Assembly: GCF_003610295.1 (NCBI RefSeq)
Contig: NZ_RAPV01000001.1
Coordinates: forward strand, 1,178,001 to 1,242,000
Reading direction: 5' to 3'
From: Paraburkholderia sp. BL23I1N1
GTDB taxonomy: Bacteria > Pseudomonadota > Gammaproteobacteria > Burkholderiales > Burkholderiaceae
DNA: 64,000 bases
The notes beneath the pieces are model-generated. The model searched no databases and was not told the origin of the DNA. It saw only the letters and a list, made by a program, of their open reading frames with translations. Both the position numbers and the translations under genes were made by a program. Shown here one piece after another: positions 1 to 11,135 of the stretch (within the stretch, counting starts at the first letter, position 1; each line of letters starts with the position of its first letter).

Positions 1-524
1 ACAGCGGCGTTGGATCGTTGGCGTCGCCCTGGTAGCGCACGGTGATCTCGCTGAAGCCTTTAAGGGCATCCGTGATGCTCTTGTCTGGACGCACCGCAAA
101 CGAATTGAATCCGCAGCGCCGCATGTATTCAAGCTGGTCGCGCAACACGTCGCCGATCGCGCGGAGTTCGCCGCGGTAGCCATAGCGCGTCCGGAGCATC
201 ACGGCAATACTGAAACCGCGACCGTCCCGGAACGAAGGGAAGTCGACCGCAATCATGTGGGCACCCTGCAGGCTGGGCGCCCACAGTTCGAAGTCGGCTT
301 GCGGCGGAATCCATGCGCCGGTCGCGGCGAGCGTGCTGGCGTCGAACCGCTGGGCTTCCAGGTAGACATTCACCGGCAGCACCACGTGCTTCAATGCCTC
401 GCCGCGCGTCTGGATGCGTTGCCGTGCGTCGGCCTCGTCTCGCACAATGGTCCACAGATCGTCGACGACGACTGGCGTTTTCTCGGACAGCTGAATGACG
501 CGCGGACGCGTGAGTTCGGTAACC

Positions 525-538
<14 letters not shown>
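1..538 (-). CDS. DUF934 family protein, C-terminus cut by the window edge
   Basis: The minus-strand frame starts at a GTG at 538 and overlaps the end of cysI by 14 bases, which indicates translational coupling. It runs out of the window at base 1. The readable part contains the family core IAVDFPSFRDGRGFS followed by RTRYGYRGELRAIGDVLRDQ. DUF934 proteins normally sit between cysI and cysH in Burkholderiales sulfate-assimilation operons and are presumed accessory factors of sulfite or APS reduction; their biochemical role is not established. No ATG lies near the frame opening, so the GTG is the best start. The family assignment is firm; the role is inferred from context only. Confidence 0.85.
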
Positions 539-2187
<1,649 letters not shown>

Positions 2188-2202
2188 AGGGCGCTCCCGC
2201 GT

Positions 2203-2406
2203 TCAGAGGCCCTGCATCGTGCTGGTCGAATGCGCGACGAGGTGCACCACGCCGAAGATGATCGCGCCAATGCAGGCCGCCAGGAATACGGCCACGAACG
2301 GCAGCAGGACAATGTTGATATTGGCAAAGTCGGCTTCATGCGATGCGCGCTTGCGCACACCGAAGAAGCTCGAAAGAACGATGCGGGTGAGGCGAAGGAA
2401 TTCCAT
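2203..2406 (-). CDS. DUF2970 family small membrane protein
   Basis: This encodes about 67 residues starting MEFLRLTRIVLSSFFGVRKR, followed by one strong hydrophobic segment (NIVLLPFVAVFLAACIGAII). I chose the ATG at 2406 because GGAG sits about 8 bases upstream and the family starts with this short basic, amphipathic stretch; a start 12 codons further up lacks a comparable site. DUF2970 genes commonly precede cysI in Burkholderia and its relatives, and here only 15 bases separate the two, so they are probably co-transcribed. The protein is probably a single-pass inner-membrane protein. Its function is unknown; a link to sulfur assimilation is inferred from position. Confidence 0.8.
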   Translation of the reverse strand: MEFLRLTRIVLSSFFGVRKRASHEADFANINIVLLPFVAVFLAACIGAIIFGVVHLVAHSTSTMQGL

Positions 2407-2593
2407 GGTTCGGCTCCGGTTGATCTGGGTTGCGTTGATCATGGAGCCGTTCGGGAATCAAAAACAGCAGCAGATTCGGGCATTACTGGGTAAGCAATGG
2501 GTGACAATCTGCCGCAGGTTGGCGTCCTCGTAGCTTGTGTTGCGCTTTGGGGTGGGTCGGCCCAGCGTCATGGCCGGAAATATCAACCAGGTC

Positions 2594-3724
2594 TCAATCT
2601 CTGCCGAGCGCGATATACCGTTCGAGATGATGATCCTCATCGCCCAACTGATGATCGATCACGACAAGGCGCTTCGCGTAGTGAGCCAGCGGCAACTCCC
2701 ACGTCATGCCGATACCGCCATGCAGTTGGATGCATTCCTCTGCGACCCGTCCCCCAATCCTGCCGATACTGTATTTAGCCGCCGACACCGCCCGTTCCCG
2801 GACGGTGCGTTCCGCCCCAAGCGCCGCAGCGGCATTGATCACCGCCGATCGCGCCTGCTCGATCTCGAGCAGCAGATCCGCCATCCGGTGCTGCAACGCC
2901 TGGAAGCTGCCAATCGGCACACCAAACTGCTTGCGCGTGCGCAGGTATTCAAGCGTGTGGTCCTTCGCGACATCCATCGCACCGACCGCTTCGGAGCACA
3001 AGGCAAGCACACCGCAACTGATCGCGTATTCGAGCGTCGCAAAACCTTCGCCGGCCGTGCCGAGCAAGGCGTCATCGGCGAGGGTGACGTTGTCGAACGT
3101 GACCTCGGCCGCGCGGCCGCCGTCGATCTTGGGATAGCCGCGCACGCTGACACCCGCGGCGTCGCGAGGGACGAGAAAGAGCGTGATGCCCGCTTCGGCG
3201 TCGTCGGCGCCGTCCGTGCGCGCGGAGACGAGAAAGAGGGACGCGTTTTCGCCTTGCTGAACGACTGCTTTCGCGCCATTCAGCGTCCACGCGTTGCCGG
3301 TGCGTTCTGCACGTGTGATCACGCGTGAGTGTTCGTAGTGGCCGTCCGGCTCACCATGCGCGAGCGCAACGATCCGGGAGCCGTCCATCAAATCGCCAAG
3401 CGCCGCTTTTTGCGTTTCATTGCCGCCACGCGTGAGCGCCTGGCCGACGATTAGCGTATCGAGAAACGGCTCGACCACGAGGCCGCGACCCAGGCTCTCG
3501 AACACGACGGCGATATCGAAACCGTCGCCGCCAAAGCCTCCATTCGCTTCATCGAACAACGCGCCGATAATACCGAGTTCCGCGAAGCGGTTCCACAGAT
3601 CAGCGCTGAAGCCTTCGCGCGAGCGCGCAATCCGGTCGCGCGTGTCGAATCCATATTGCTCGGCGACAAAACGATTGAGCGTATCCGCCAGCATGCGGCG
3701 GTCTTCAGTGTGCTGGAAATTCAT
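2594..3724 (-). CDS. Acyl-CoA dehydrogenase, PimD-like small subunit
   Basis: A 376-residue acyl-CoA dehydrogenase: N-terminal helical domain (MNFQHTEDRRMLADTLNRF), middle beta domain and a C-terminal helical domain ending with QLHGGIGMTWELPLAHYAKR. The start at 3724 has AAGGGG upstream and lies 11 bases after the stop of the neighbouring dehydrogenase. The pairing with that gene and with a fused hydratase/dehydrogenase resembles the pimFABCDE cluster of Rhodopseudomonas palustris, in which PimC and PimD form a pimeloyl-CoA dehydrogenase. The likely role is FAD-dependent 2,3-dehydrogenation of a medium or dicarboxylic acyl-CoA together with its partner. The family call is strong; the substrate is inferred. 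Confidence 0.85.
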   Translation of the reverse strand: MNFQHTEDRRMLADTLNRFVAEQYGFDTRDRIARSREGFSADLWNRFAELGIIGALFDEANGGFGGDGFDIAVVFESLGRGLVVEPFLDTLIVGQALTRGGNETQKAALGDLMDGSRIVALAHGEPDGHYEHSRVITRAERTGNAWTLNGAKAVVQQGENASLFLVSARTDGADDAEAGITLFLVPRDAAGVSVRGYPKIDGGRAAEVTFDNVTLADDALLGTAGEGFATLEYAISCGVLALCSEAVGAMDVAKDHTLEYLRTRKQFGVPIGSFQALQHRMADLLLEIEQARSAVINAAAALGAERTVRERAVSAAKYSIGRIGGRVAEECIQLHGGIGMTWELPLAHYAKRLVVIDHQLGDEDHHLERYIALGRD

Positions 3725-3735
3725 GGCGTTGCCCC

Positions 3736-4944
3736 TTACAGTCCCAAGATCATTTTGGAAATGATGTTCTTCTGGATTTCGTTGGAGCCGCCGAAGATCG
3801 ACAGCTTGCGGTTGTTGAAGTAAAGCGAGGCAGCGCTTGCGGCTTCGTCGGGGCCGACTGGTGTGCCTTCGAAACCGTCGTACAAGGCTTCCTCGAAGAA
3901 CGGCTGCGCGTACGGTCCCATCGCGCGACGTGTAAGCGAGGAGATTTCCTGGCGGATCTCCGTGCCGCGAATCTTCAGCATCGAACTCTCTGCACCGGGG
4001 ACGCCGCCGCCGGCCACCGCCGCGATCACGCGCAGGTTGGTGGTCTTCATGTTCTCCAGATCGATCTCGACGCGCGCCATGCGTGCCGCGAACGACGGAT
4101 CGTCCGCCAGCGGCCTGCCGTTGCGCTGCTGTTTCGCGGCGATCTTGCGCAGCCGGTTGAATGCGGCCACCGAGAAGCCGACGCCCGCGATATTGGTGCG
4201 CTCGTACGTGAGCAGGTACTTGGCGTAGGTCCAACCCTTGTTCTCTTCGCCCACGATGTTCTCGGCGGGTACGCGCACATCGGTGAAGAACACTTCGTTG
4301 ACTTCGTGCTCGCCATCGAGCGTGATGATCGGGCGCATTTCGACGCCTGGCGTGTTCATGTCGATCAGCAGGAAGCTGATGCCTTCCTGCTTGCGCACGT
4401 CGGTGGCGGTGCGCACGAGGCAGAAGATCATGTTTGCGTAGTGGCCAAACGTGGTCCAGGTCTTCTGACCATTGACGATGTAGTGTTCGCCTTGTGCGTC
4501 GCTGCCGCGTACCGCGGTGGTCTTGACCGACGCGAGGTCAGAGCCCGCGCCTGGTTCCGAGTAACCTTGGCACCACCAGTCAGAGCCATCGAGAATACGT
4601 GGCAACCAGTGGTGTTTTTGCGCTTCGCTGCCGTATTTGATCAACACCGGGCCGAGCATGTTGACGCCGAACGGCACGACACGCGGTGCCCCCGCCAAGG
4701 CGCATTCATTCTCGAAGATAAATTTCTGCACCGCGTTCCAGCCCGGGCCGCCGTATTCCTTCGGCCAATGATTGGCGAGCCAGCCTTGCGCGTTGAGAAT
4801 CGCGTGCCACTCGGCCATGTCGTCGCGCGTGAGGCGGCGGCCGCCGTGTACTTTGCCGGCGAGACGCTGCGGGAGCTTGTCACGCAAAAAGCGCTGCACG
4901 TCGGTGCGAAAAGCCTCTTCTTCGGGGGTGAAGTTCAGATCCAT
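3736..4944 (-). CDS. Acyl-CoA dehydrogenase, PimC-like large subunit
   Basis: A 402-residue acyl-CoA dehydrogenase with the FAD/substrate signature CQGYSEPGAGSDLASVKT and the C-terminal motif IFGGSNEIQKNIISKMILGL. In many homotetrameric family members the catalytic glutamate is in YEGT of the last motif; here the position reads FGGS, so the base must lie elsewhere or come from the partner subunit, as in other two-gene dehydrogenases. The start at 4944 has GAGGAAAG upstream. It is second in a three-gene minus-strand operon, between the fused beta-oxidation enzyme and the small subunit. Most likely it is the large subunit of a heteromeric dehydrogenase for pimeloyl-CoA-like or related acyl-CoAs. 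Confidence 0.85.
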   Translation of the reverse strand: MDLNFTPEEEAFRTDVQRFLRDKLPQRLAGKVHGGRRLTRDDMAEWHAILNAQGWLANHWPKEYGGPGWNAVQKFIFENECALAGAPRVVPFGVNMLGPVLIKYGSEAQKHHWLPRILDGSDWWCQGYSEPGAGSDLASVKTTAVRGSDAQGEHYIVNGQKTWTTFGHYANMIFCLVRTATDVRKQEGISFLLIDMNTPGVEMRPIITLDGEHEVNEVFFTDVRVPAENIVGEENKGWTYAKYLLTYERTNIAGVGFSVAAFNRLRKIAAKQQRNGRPLADDPSFAARMARVEIDLENMKTTNLRVIAAVAGGGVPGAESSMLKIRGTEIRQEISSLTRRAMGPYAQPFFEEALYDGFEGTPVGPDEAASAASLYFNNRKLSIFGGSNEIQKNIISKMILGL

Positions 4945-5035
4945 GGCGGGTTCTTTCCTCGGTATTCAATGGTCCTGCGTGCCGGGGGCGATCAAGTCGC
5001 CACCGGTCGAGCATGCTCCAAAACAACGAGCCGTT

Positions 5036-7156
5036 TCAAGCCGGCTGGTTGAGGCTCGCGAAATCGGTGCCGCGTTCGACCAGTTCGACCAGCAACGGCG
5101 ACGCTTGCCAGAACAGCGGGTCTTCTTTGGCGAACTCGCGGATGTCCGCCAGAATCGTGGCGAGGCCCACCGTATCGGCATATTTCATCGGACCGCCGCG
5201 ATAACGCGGAAAGCCGTAGCCATAGAGGAAGGTCACGTCGACATCGAGCGGCCGCAGCGCGATGCCTTCGTGCACGACGTTAGCGCCTTCGTTGATCATC
5301 GCGGCCATGTAGCGGCGGATGATTTCTTCGTCGGTGAACGAGCGTGGCTTAACACCGGCGCGTCCGCGTTCGGCTTCGATAATGGCCTCGACATCGGGGT
5401 CCGGCGTCCCGGTGCGCGATCCTTCGGGGTACAGATAAAAACCGCGGCCGGTCTTCTGGCCGAACCAGCCGCGTTCGCAAATGCGGTCGGCGATCTGCAC
5501 GTAGCGTGCTTGCGGATTACGTGTGGCGGCGCGCCGCTTGCGTGAGGCCCAGCCAATGTCGCCGCCCGCCAGATCGACCACCTGGAACGGACCCATGGGG
5601 AAGCCGAACGCACGCACGGCCGCATCGATCTGATAGGGCGAGGCCCCGTCTTCCATCATCGCGTCCGCTGCGCTGCGATACACCGCCAGCACGCGATTGC
5701 CGATGAAACCGTCGCACACGCCGGCACGCACCGGCGTCTTGCGCAGCTTCTTCGCGAGCTCGAACGCGGTGGCGACCACGTCCGCGCTGACCTGCTTCGG
5801 CACGACCACTTCCAGCAACTTCATGATGTTGGCGGGGGAGAAGAAGTGCAGGCCGATTACATCCGCGGGGCGCGAAATGCTGGCCGCGATCGCGTCGATG
5901 TCGAGATACGAGGTGTTGGTGGCGAGCACCGCGCCGGCTTTGCAGACACGATCGAGTTCGGCGAACACGGTTTTTTTCACCGACAGGTCTTCGAATACGG
6001 CTTCGATCACCAGATCGGCGTCGGCGAGTGCGTCGTACGAGGTGCTGCCTTGCCAGCGCGTCATTACATCGGCTTTCTTCTCCGCGCTCATGCGGCCTTT
6101 GGCGATCAGGCCGTCGTAGACCTTTTCGATGTGGGTGCGGCCGCGCGCGAGCGACGCGTCGTCGCGTTCGATCATCGTCACCGGCAAGCCTGCGTCGAGC
6201 ACCGCGACGGCGATACCCGCGCCCATTGTGCCGCCGCCCACCACGCCGACTTTGTTCAACGCGCGTGGTTTTGCATCGCGTGTTTCCGGTGCCTTGAGGA
6301 CTTCGCGTTCGGCAAAGAACGCATGAATCAACCCGGCGCGCTGCGGGCTGTCGATGCATTCCAGGAACAGTTTGCGTTCGAGCCGCAGGCCGTCTTCGAA
6401 GGGTTGTTCGACGGCGGCTTCCACGGCATCGACGATTTTGAGCGGGGAGAACAGACCGCGCGATTTCTTCGCCGTTTCCGTGCGCGCAGTGGCGACGGCG
6501 GCGAGGCCCGCGGCGCAGTCGCTCAATGCGGCGGCATCGCGCGTGCGCCGCACCGGAGCGTGAGCGGCCAGCAATTCGTGCACATAGGCGAGTCCTTCGG
6601 CGAGGATGTCGTCGCTGCTGCCGAGCCGGTCGACGAGGCCGAGCGCGAGGGCCTCTTTCGCGCCGGCGTGGCGGCCGCTCAGAATCAGGTCGAGGGCTGC
6701 CTGCGCGCCGATCAGGCGCGGCGTGCGCTGCGTGCCTCCAGCACCCGGCAGCAGGCCGAGTTGCACTTCGGGCAAACCGAGCTTCGCGCCATCCACGGCG
6801 AGCCGGTAGTGCGCGGCGAGCGCCACTTCCAGGCCGCCGCCGAGCGCGGCGCCGTGAATCGCGGCCACCACCGGCTTCGCGCATGCTTCGATGCGGTTGC
6901 ACACGTCCGGCAGCGAGGGCGGCACCGGCGGTTTGCCGAACTCGCGAATGTCCGCGCCCGCGATGAAATTGCGCCCGGCGCCGACGATCAGCACCGCCTC
7001 GACGGCTTTGTCGGCATCCGCGGCTTCGATGGCGGCGAGCAGGCCGCGCCGCACGTCGGCGGACAACGCGTTGACCGGCGCGTGGTCGATCGTGACCAGC
7101 AGGACTTTGCCGCGCAATTCACGTGTGACAACGTCGGCGGAAGGGGTGAGGGTCAT
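5036..7156 (-). CDS. Fused enoyl-CoA hydratase / 3-hydroxyacyl-CoA dehydrogenase (PimF/FadJ-like)
   Basis: A 706-residue bifunctional beta-oxidation enzyme. Residues about 10-190 form a crotonase domain with the oxyanion-hole and acid residues ([35 protein letters not shown]). Residues about 295-475 form the NAD-binding 3-hydroxyacyl-CoA dehydrogenase domain ([28 protein letters not shown]), followed by two C-terminal dehydrogenase helical domains. The start at 7156 is preceded by AGGAG at good spacing; an upstream in-frame ATG at 7222 lacks this. It leads the minus-strand operon with two dehydrogenase subunits and is divergent from a LysR gene, its probable regulator. It hydrates enoyl-CoA and oxidises the 3-hydroxyacyl-CoA. 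The preferred chain is unknown, possibly dicarboxylic as in pim clusters. Confidence 0.9.
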   Translation of the reverse strand: MTLTPSADVVTRELRGKVLLVTIDHAPVNALSADVRRGLLAAIEAADADKAVEAVLIVGAGRNFIAGADIREFGKPPVPPSLPDVCNRIEACAKPVVAAIHGAALGGGLEVALAAHYRLAVDGAKLGLPEVQLGLLPGAGGTQRTPRLIGAQAALDLILSGRHAGAKEALALGLVDRLGSSDDILAEGLAYVHELLAAHAPVRRTRDAAALSDCAAGLAAVATARTETAKKSRGLFSPLKIVDAVEAAVEQPFEDGLRLERKLFLECIDSPQRAGLIHAFFAEREVLKAPETRDAKPRALNKVGVVGGGTMGAGIAVAVLDAGLPVTMIERDDASLARGRTHIEKVYDGLIAKGRMSAEKKADVMTRWQGSTSYDALADADLVIEAVFEDLSVKKTVFAELDRVCKAGAVLATNTSYLDIDAIAASISRPADVIGLHFFSPANIMKLLEVVVPKQVSADVVATAFELAKKLRKTPVRAGVCDGFIGNRVLAVYRSAADAMMEDGASPYQIDAAVRAFGFPMGPFQVVDLAGGDIGWASRKRRAATRNPQARYVQIADRICERGWFGQKTGRGFYLYPEGSRTGTPDPDVEAIIEAERGRAGVKPRSFTDEEIIRRYMAAMINEGANVVHEGIALRPLDVDVTFLYGYGFPRYRGGPMKYADTVGLATILADIREFAKEDPLFWQASPLLVELVERGTDFASLNQPA

Positions 7157-7285
7157 CGTGTCGTCTCCTGACTGTTTTGTTTCCAGGCCGCAATGGGCCA
7201 CGTTGGGGCCAAATCGGGGCATACCGGGTCTGGCGAATGTTTAGATTGTGGGTTGGTCAAGGATTATTGACAATTACATAGACCG

Positions 7286-7300
7286 TTGACAGACTGTCAA
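7286..7300. promoter_or_regulatory. Candidate LysR operator (T-N11-A palindrome)
   Basis: TTGACAGACTGTCAA is a perfect 7+1+7 palindrome that contains the T-N11-A core (7287-7299) typical of LysR-type binding sites. It lies in the 168-bp gap between the divergent pim-like operon and the LysR gene. Further TTGACA half-sites occur at about 7267 and 7309. The position fits autoregulation plus control of the divergent operon; binding is inferred. Confidence 0.55.
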
Positions 7301-7324
7301 AATTATTTTGACAAAGACCCTCTC

Positions 7325-8224
7325 ATGGACGTCAATTCACTGACTTTGCTGGTTGATATCCTCGATGCGGGCAACCTGAGCGAGGCTGCGCGCCGGCTGA
7401 AAATGAGCCGTGCGAACGTGAGTTACCACCTGAACCAACTGGAGCGCTCCATTGGCTTGCAGCTGGTGAGGCGCACTACGCGCCGGGTCGAGCCGACTGA
7501 AATCGGTCTGCAGTTATACGAGCATGGCCGCACCATCCAGAACGCGCTGCTGGCCGCGCGCGAGTCGGTTGCCACGCTTGGGCAGAGCTTGCAGGGGCGG
7601 GTGAGACTGAGTGTGCCGAGCGGCTACGGGCAATTAGTGATGTCGGATTGGCTGATTGCGTTCAAGCGTCTTTATCCGGGGATTGTGCTGGACGTGATGT
7701 TCGAGAATCGCGTTGAGGACCTGATGCGTGACGAGGTCGACATCGCGGTTCGGGTGATGTCCGAACCGCCGCAGAATCTCGTTGCACGCGACATGGGGCC
7801 GGTGCGATACGTTGCCTGTGCTTCACCGGAATTTGCCGAAAGCCACGGCATGCCGGTGCGGCTCGACGATCTGCGCACGGCGCCGTTGATTACGTCGGCG
7901 GTGGCCGGCAGGCAGTTGCGCGTGGCGGCGTATTTGCGCGACGAACGCCACGAAGTGCTGCTGGAGCCGACGATTATTTCGGAGAACTTTCTGTTTCTGC
8001 GCCAGGCGGTGCTGGCCGGCCTGGGTGTCGGCCTGGTGCCGGATTATGTGATGCAGGACGACCTGCGACGTGGGGACGTGGTGACGGCGCTCGATGAATG
8101 GCGTCTCAGCATTTTCGGTACGAATATGTACATGCTCTATATGCCGAATCGTCATCACACGCGCGCGGCGGCGAGTTTTATCGAATTCATTCTGGACCGG
8201 GCGCGCGGAAGTGAAAGAGGCTAA
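7325..8224 (+). CDS. LysR-family transcriptional regulator
   Basis: A 299-residue LysR-type regulator. The winged helix-turn-helix occupies the first 60 residues (LVDILDAGNLSEAARRLKMS, then RANVSYHLNQLE). The effector domain follows (RVRLSVPSGYGQLVMSDWL and the segment around PDYVMQDDLRRGDVV) and resembles the CrgA/DsdC-like group. I chose the ATG at 7325, which puts the HTH at the very N-terminus as usual; the frame is open to a TTG at 7286, but that codon lies in a palindrome that looks like an operator. No clear Shine-Dalgarno is visible. It is divergent from the pim-like operon and is its most likely regulator. The inducer is unknown. Confidence 0.85.
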   Translation: MDVNSLTLLVDILDAGNLSEAARRLKMSRANVSYHLNQLERSIGLQLVRRTTRRVEPTEIGLQLYEHGRTIQNALLAARESVATLGQSLQGRVRLSVPSGYGQLVMSDWLIAFKRLYPGIVLDVMFENRVEDLMRDEVDIAVRVMSEPPQNLVARDMGPVRYVACASPEFAESHGMPVRLDDLRTAPLITSAVAGRQLRVAAYLRDERHEVLLEPTIISENFLFLRQAVLAGLGVGLVPDYVMQDDLRRGDVVTALDEWRLSIFGTNMYMLYMPNRHHTRAAASFIEFILDRARGSERG

Positions 8225-8575
8225 CAAAACGGCGAGCCTCTTTCGAATTTCGAGTGGGTAACGCGGGTTGTCGGACGGGAAAATGAGTGGGTCAATGGCG
8301 GACGGGACGTCCGGCGAAGCGAACCATTGACGCGCTCGCTTTCCCAAACAAGCTAGAGGGCTTGGGGCTGGCGAAGTCTTGCTGCGCCTGCCCCCGAGCC
8401 CGTCCGGCGGCGAGGACTTCCCCGCCTTGGGGCGGGGTTAGGGGTGGGGCATTGTCGCCCACGCACCTCGAAGTGCTTAAAAAGTGTGCAAATTCCTACC
8501 CACTCCATTTTTGAAAGAGCCAACGGCGAGATAGCCGTACGCTTCGCGGCACAACACATTTCAGGGGAGACGCAG
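8225..8575. other. Intergenic stretch without a supported gene
   Basis: About 350 bases between the LysR gene and a small membrane-protein gene. It contains a GC hairpin around 8430-8447 (CCCCGCC-TTGG-GGCGGGG) that is not followed by a T-run. The short open frames here lack coding character. Confidence 0.5.
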
Positions 8576-8764
8576 ATGAAATGGACAATCGCATTTTTCG
8601 CTCTGCTTGCAATCGCAATCACCACGGTATTGGTCTCGCGCCTTCCGGGCGAGGACGCCATCCGCGTTGCGGGCTACGCGGCCACTGCGGGCCTCGCCGC
8701 ACTGGTCAGTGTCGTAATTCGCTGGCGCGCAAATCGCGCCCAACGAAACAAACGCGCGCGGTGA
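8576..8764 (+). CDS. Small two-helix membrane protein, function unknown
   Basis: A 62-residue protein starting MKWTIAFFALLAIAITTVLV, with a second hydrophobic stretch (VAGYAATAGLAALVSVVIRW) and a basic tail (RANRAQRNKRAR). AGGGGAGA lies at good distance before the ATG at 8576, which decides the start over longer in-frame readings. The topology suggests an inner-membrane hairpin with a cytoplasmic basic tail. No family is recognised. It stands alone between the LysR gene and a dispersed repeat. Confidence 0.6.
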   Translation: MKWTIAFFALLAIAITTVLVSRLPGEDAIRVAGYAATAGLAALVSVVIRWRANRAQRNKRAR

Positions 8765-8803
8765 GTACACCCCTTGATTTCCGTGGCAAACCCATCCGCG
8801 ACG

Positions 8804-9033
8804 CACGGAGTGCGGAGTGGGAGCGAATGAGCCCTTTGTCACTCACGTTGAGTGTGCGAGAACACAGATTCCAAATGCACCACTACCGCAACTGTGCGAG
8901 GGACCCGCTTAAAAATTAGCGGTGTGAGCCGCGTTCTTTTGCCTACTTTTCTTTGCGGCAGGCAAAGAAAAGTAGGTGCCGCCCCGCACAGGGGCAACGC
9001 TAACAGACCACTAACAATTCAAGGAAAGGCCAA
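8804..9033. repeat. Dispersed hairpin repeat, intact copy
   Basis: About 230 bases that match a second copy at 50466-50652 joined to 52019-52070. The core is a perfect hairpin with 15-bp arms CCTACTTTTCTTTGC / GCAAAGAAAAGTAGG (8942-8956 and 8962-8976) around a 5-base loop, followed by the shared CCGCCCCGCACAGGGGCAAC. The similarity continues to both sides, through GATTCCA-ATGCACCACTACCGCA and the tail CTAAC-TTCAAGG-AAGGCCAA. No coding function is evident. From memory, this type of sequence is abundant in intergenic regions of Paraburkholderia genomes; its role is unknown to me. Confidence 0.85.
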
Positions 9034-9103
9034 CAAAACCCCAAACCAAAACCGCATGCTACGATCCCTCACACATCAGCAAGAAACACCGTCGGAGACA
9101 TAG

Positions 9104-9484
9104 ATGCGCCCCGAGAATGCCACCCGTTTCGACGAACACTTCGCGCCCCGCATAGCCGAGGCAATTGCAGCCTGTTTCGCCACAACGATCCACACGGAAG
9201 TACTGCCCTATGGCGGCCAAGGCCACCCCACCCGCGTGCGAATCCACGCATCACCGATCGAGGGCCTGGGCCACTACCCACACCCATTAAATCTATTCCT
9301 AACCTGGGACAGCGACGAAATCGAGCGTCTAATGGGAGCAGAAGGGCCGACACGCTTCGCCGGCTATCTCGCCGCACTGCCACGCAAGCTCGAAGCCTGG
9401 CGCCACGTGCGCGAGCTGGATTTCGTATCGCATACACAAGGCGAACCGACGGCCCTAATCGGCGGACTCGATTTCGAATCCTGA
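9104..9484 (+). CDS. Conserved-looking hypothetical protein, 126 residues
   Basis: The protein starts MRPENATRFDEHFAPRIAEAI and has an amphipathic alpha/beta pattern, no signal peptide and no membrane segment. Aspects such as HPTRVRIHASPIEGLGHYPH and a C-terminal LDFES give no motif that I can tie to an activity. It may belong to a Burkholderia-specific unknown family (DUF5594 is possible, from memory and uncertain). Codon use matches the neighbours, and the ATG at 9104 follows GGAGACATAG. It stands alone between the dispersed repeat and the chemoreceptor on the other strand. Confidence 0.65.
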   Translation: MRPENATRFDEHFAPRIAEAIAACFATTIHTEVLPYGGQGHPTRVRIHASPIEGLGHYPHPLNLFLTWDSDEIERLMGAEGPTRFAGYLAALPRKLEAWRHVRELDFVSHTQGEPTALIGGLDFES

Positions 9485-9533
9485 GCGACGAACCCAGCCG
9501 GCGTCGAAAAAACAACGCCGATCTGGCAAACAA

Positions 9534-11114
9534 TCACCCCGCCACACCGATCCGAAAAAAGCTCACACTCTGCACCAACCCCGATGCCTTGCTCTGCACC
9601 GCATCAGCCGCGGCGGCAGCCTGCTCGACCAAAGCCGCATTACTCTGCGTCACCTGATCCATCTGCGTAACCGCATCGTTGACTTCAGCAATACCCGCAG
9701 CCTGATCGACGCTGGCCGTCGCAATCGCCTCGACGATGCGCGTCACGCTGCCTGCGCTTTGCACCACACCGTCCATCGTATTGCTGGCGTGATTGATCAA
9801 CTGCGTGCCGGCGTCGATCGTGGCAACCGACTCGCGAATCAGCGCCTTGATCTCACGCGCGGCATCGGCGGAACGTTGGGCGAGACTGCGCACTTCACTC
9901 GCGACCACCGCGAAACCGCGCCCTTGCGTGCCGGCGCGCGCCGCTTCAACGGCGGCGTTGAGCGCCAGAATATTGGTTTGCGCGGCGATCGCTTCAACCA
10001 CCGCGATGATGTCGACAATGCGCTTGGACGCCGCGTCGATCTGACCCATCGTGCGTACCGCATCGGTCATCACGACGCCGCCATCGCGCGCCGCTTGCGC
10101 GGCGGTTTGCGCGAGCGTGGTGGCCTCGCGTGCGTTGCTGGCGTTGCGCTGAACCGAGTCGGTGAAATGCTGCATCGACGCGGCGGTTTCTTCGAGCGAC
10201 GCAGCCTGTTGTTCGGTGCGTGCCGACAGATCGAGGTTGCCCGCCGCGATCTCCTGCGTCGCTGAAGAGATGGTGTGCGCGCCTTCGCGAATCTCGCTGA
10301 CGATATGCCTCAAGCGCTGATTCATTTCATTGAGCGCGACCAGCAACTGGCCGGTTTCGTCGCGGCTCGCCACGGCGACGTCGGCGCGCAGATCGCCTGC
10401 CGCAACCGCTTGCGCGACACCCACCGCCTGCTTGACCGGCAAGGTAATGCTGCGGCTCAGGAACCAGATCGCGAACGTGCCCACGCCGAGCGAGCCGATC
10501 ACGACTGACAGAAGCAGCACGCTGGCAAGCGTGTACGCGTGTTCCGCGGCCTCGGCCGTGCGCGCGTTCGAGTCTTGCGCCTGCCGCATCACCGAGGCGA
10601 CGATGTCGTCGATCGCGGCGGTCGGCGCGCGGTCGATGCCTTTGACCAGACCGTCCACCACGTGCGCCGTATTCGGATCGGTCGCGTCATAGCGTTTGAG
10701 CGCGTCGAGGTAGCTGTCCTGCAGCGAGGCGTGCGTGGCGAGCGCCTTATCGACGCCGTCGACGTTGGCACCCAATGCGCTCAGTTGATCTTTCAATCGC
10801 AGCAACGCGGCGTGCGTCGTGCCGCTTTCCTTGCTGAATGCGTCACGGTACTTGGCGAACGCAGCCGGATCCGCGCCGCGTAGCAGCAGGTCTTTCCATT
10901 CCTGCACCTGCTTCTTGAATTCGACCTGGGCGACGCGTGCGGTGTCGGCGGCTTGCGCATACTCGCCAAGCGTTTGCGCGGACTGGATTTGCAATGCATG
11001 CGTATTCGACAAGGCGTGCCAGCCTTCCAGACCCACCACCGTCGTGGCGGCGAGCAGCACCGCGCCGAGCAGCGCCAACTTAACGGCGATCTTCAGATTT
11101 CTATAGAACGTCAC
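9534..11114 (-). CDS. Methyl-accepting chemotaxis protein
   Basis: A 526-residue receptor: N-terminal transmembrane helix (residues about 10-30), periplasmic four-helix-type sensor domain, a second transmembrane helix (about 205-227, [20 protein letters not shown]), HAMP domain and a long cytoplasmic coiled coil with the conserved hairpin tip ([20 protein letters not shown]). The start is a GTG at 11114 with AAGGAA upstream. The C-terminus ends SFFRIGVAG, so there is no CheR/CheB-binding pentapeptide. It transmits ligand state to CheA/CheW; the ligand is unknown. A deleted chemoreceptor gene lies just upstream on the same strand, which suggests a once-paired receptor locus. Confidence 0.93.
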   Translation of the reverse strand: MTFYRNLKIAVKLALLGAVLLAATTVVGLEGWHALSNTHALQIQSAQTLGEYAQAADTARVAQVEFKKQVQEWKDLLLRGADPAAFAKYRDAFSKESGTTHAALLRLKDQLSALGANVDGVDKALATHASLQDSYLDALKRYDATDPNTAHVVDGLVKGIDRAPTAAIDDIVASVMRQAQDSNARTAEAAEHAYTLASVLLLSVVIGSLGVGTFAIWFLSRSITLPVKQAVGVAQAVAAGDLRADVAVASRDETGQLLVALNEMNQRLRHIVSEIREGAHTISSATQEIAAGNLDLSARTEQQAASLEETAASMQHFTDSVQRNASNAREATTLAQTAAQAARDGGVVMTDAVRTMGQIDAASKRIVDIIAVVEAIAAQTNILALNAAVEAARAGTQGRGFAVVASEVRSLAQRSADAAREIKALIRESVATIDAGTQLINHASNTMDGVVQSAGSVTRIVEAIATASVDQAAGIAEVNDAVTQMDQVTQSNAALVEQAAAAADAVQSKASGLVQSVSFFRIGVAG

Positions 11115-11135
11115 TGCGATTTCCTTTGGTGCGCC

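Noticed and set aside
2594..4234. One 546-residue protein covering both acyl-CoA dehydrogenases
   Set aside because: The first 170 residues are a wrong-frame reading of the large-subunit gene; the small subunit starts at 3724.
5846..7171. A 441-codon plus-strand frame opposite the fused beta-oxidation gene
   Set aside because: Arg/Ala/His-rich antisense shadow without a ribosome site or motif.
8942..8976. The strong hairpin read as a terminator
   Set aside because: No T-run follows, the arms are T/A-rich and the surrounding 230 bases are conserved with another copy, so it is part of a repeat.
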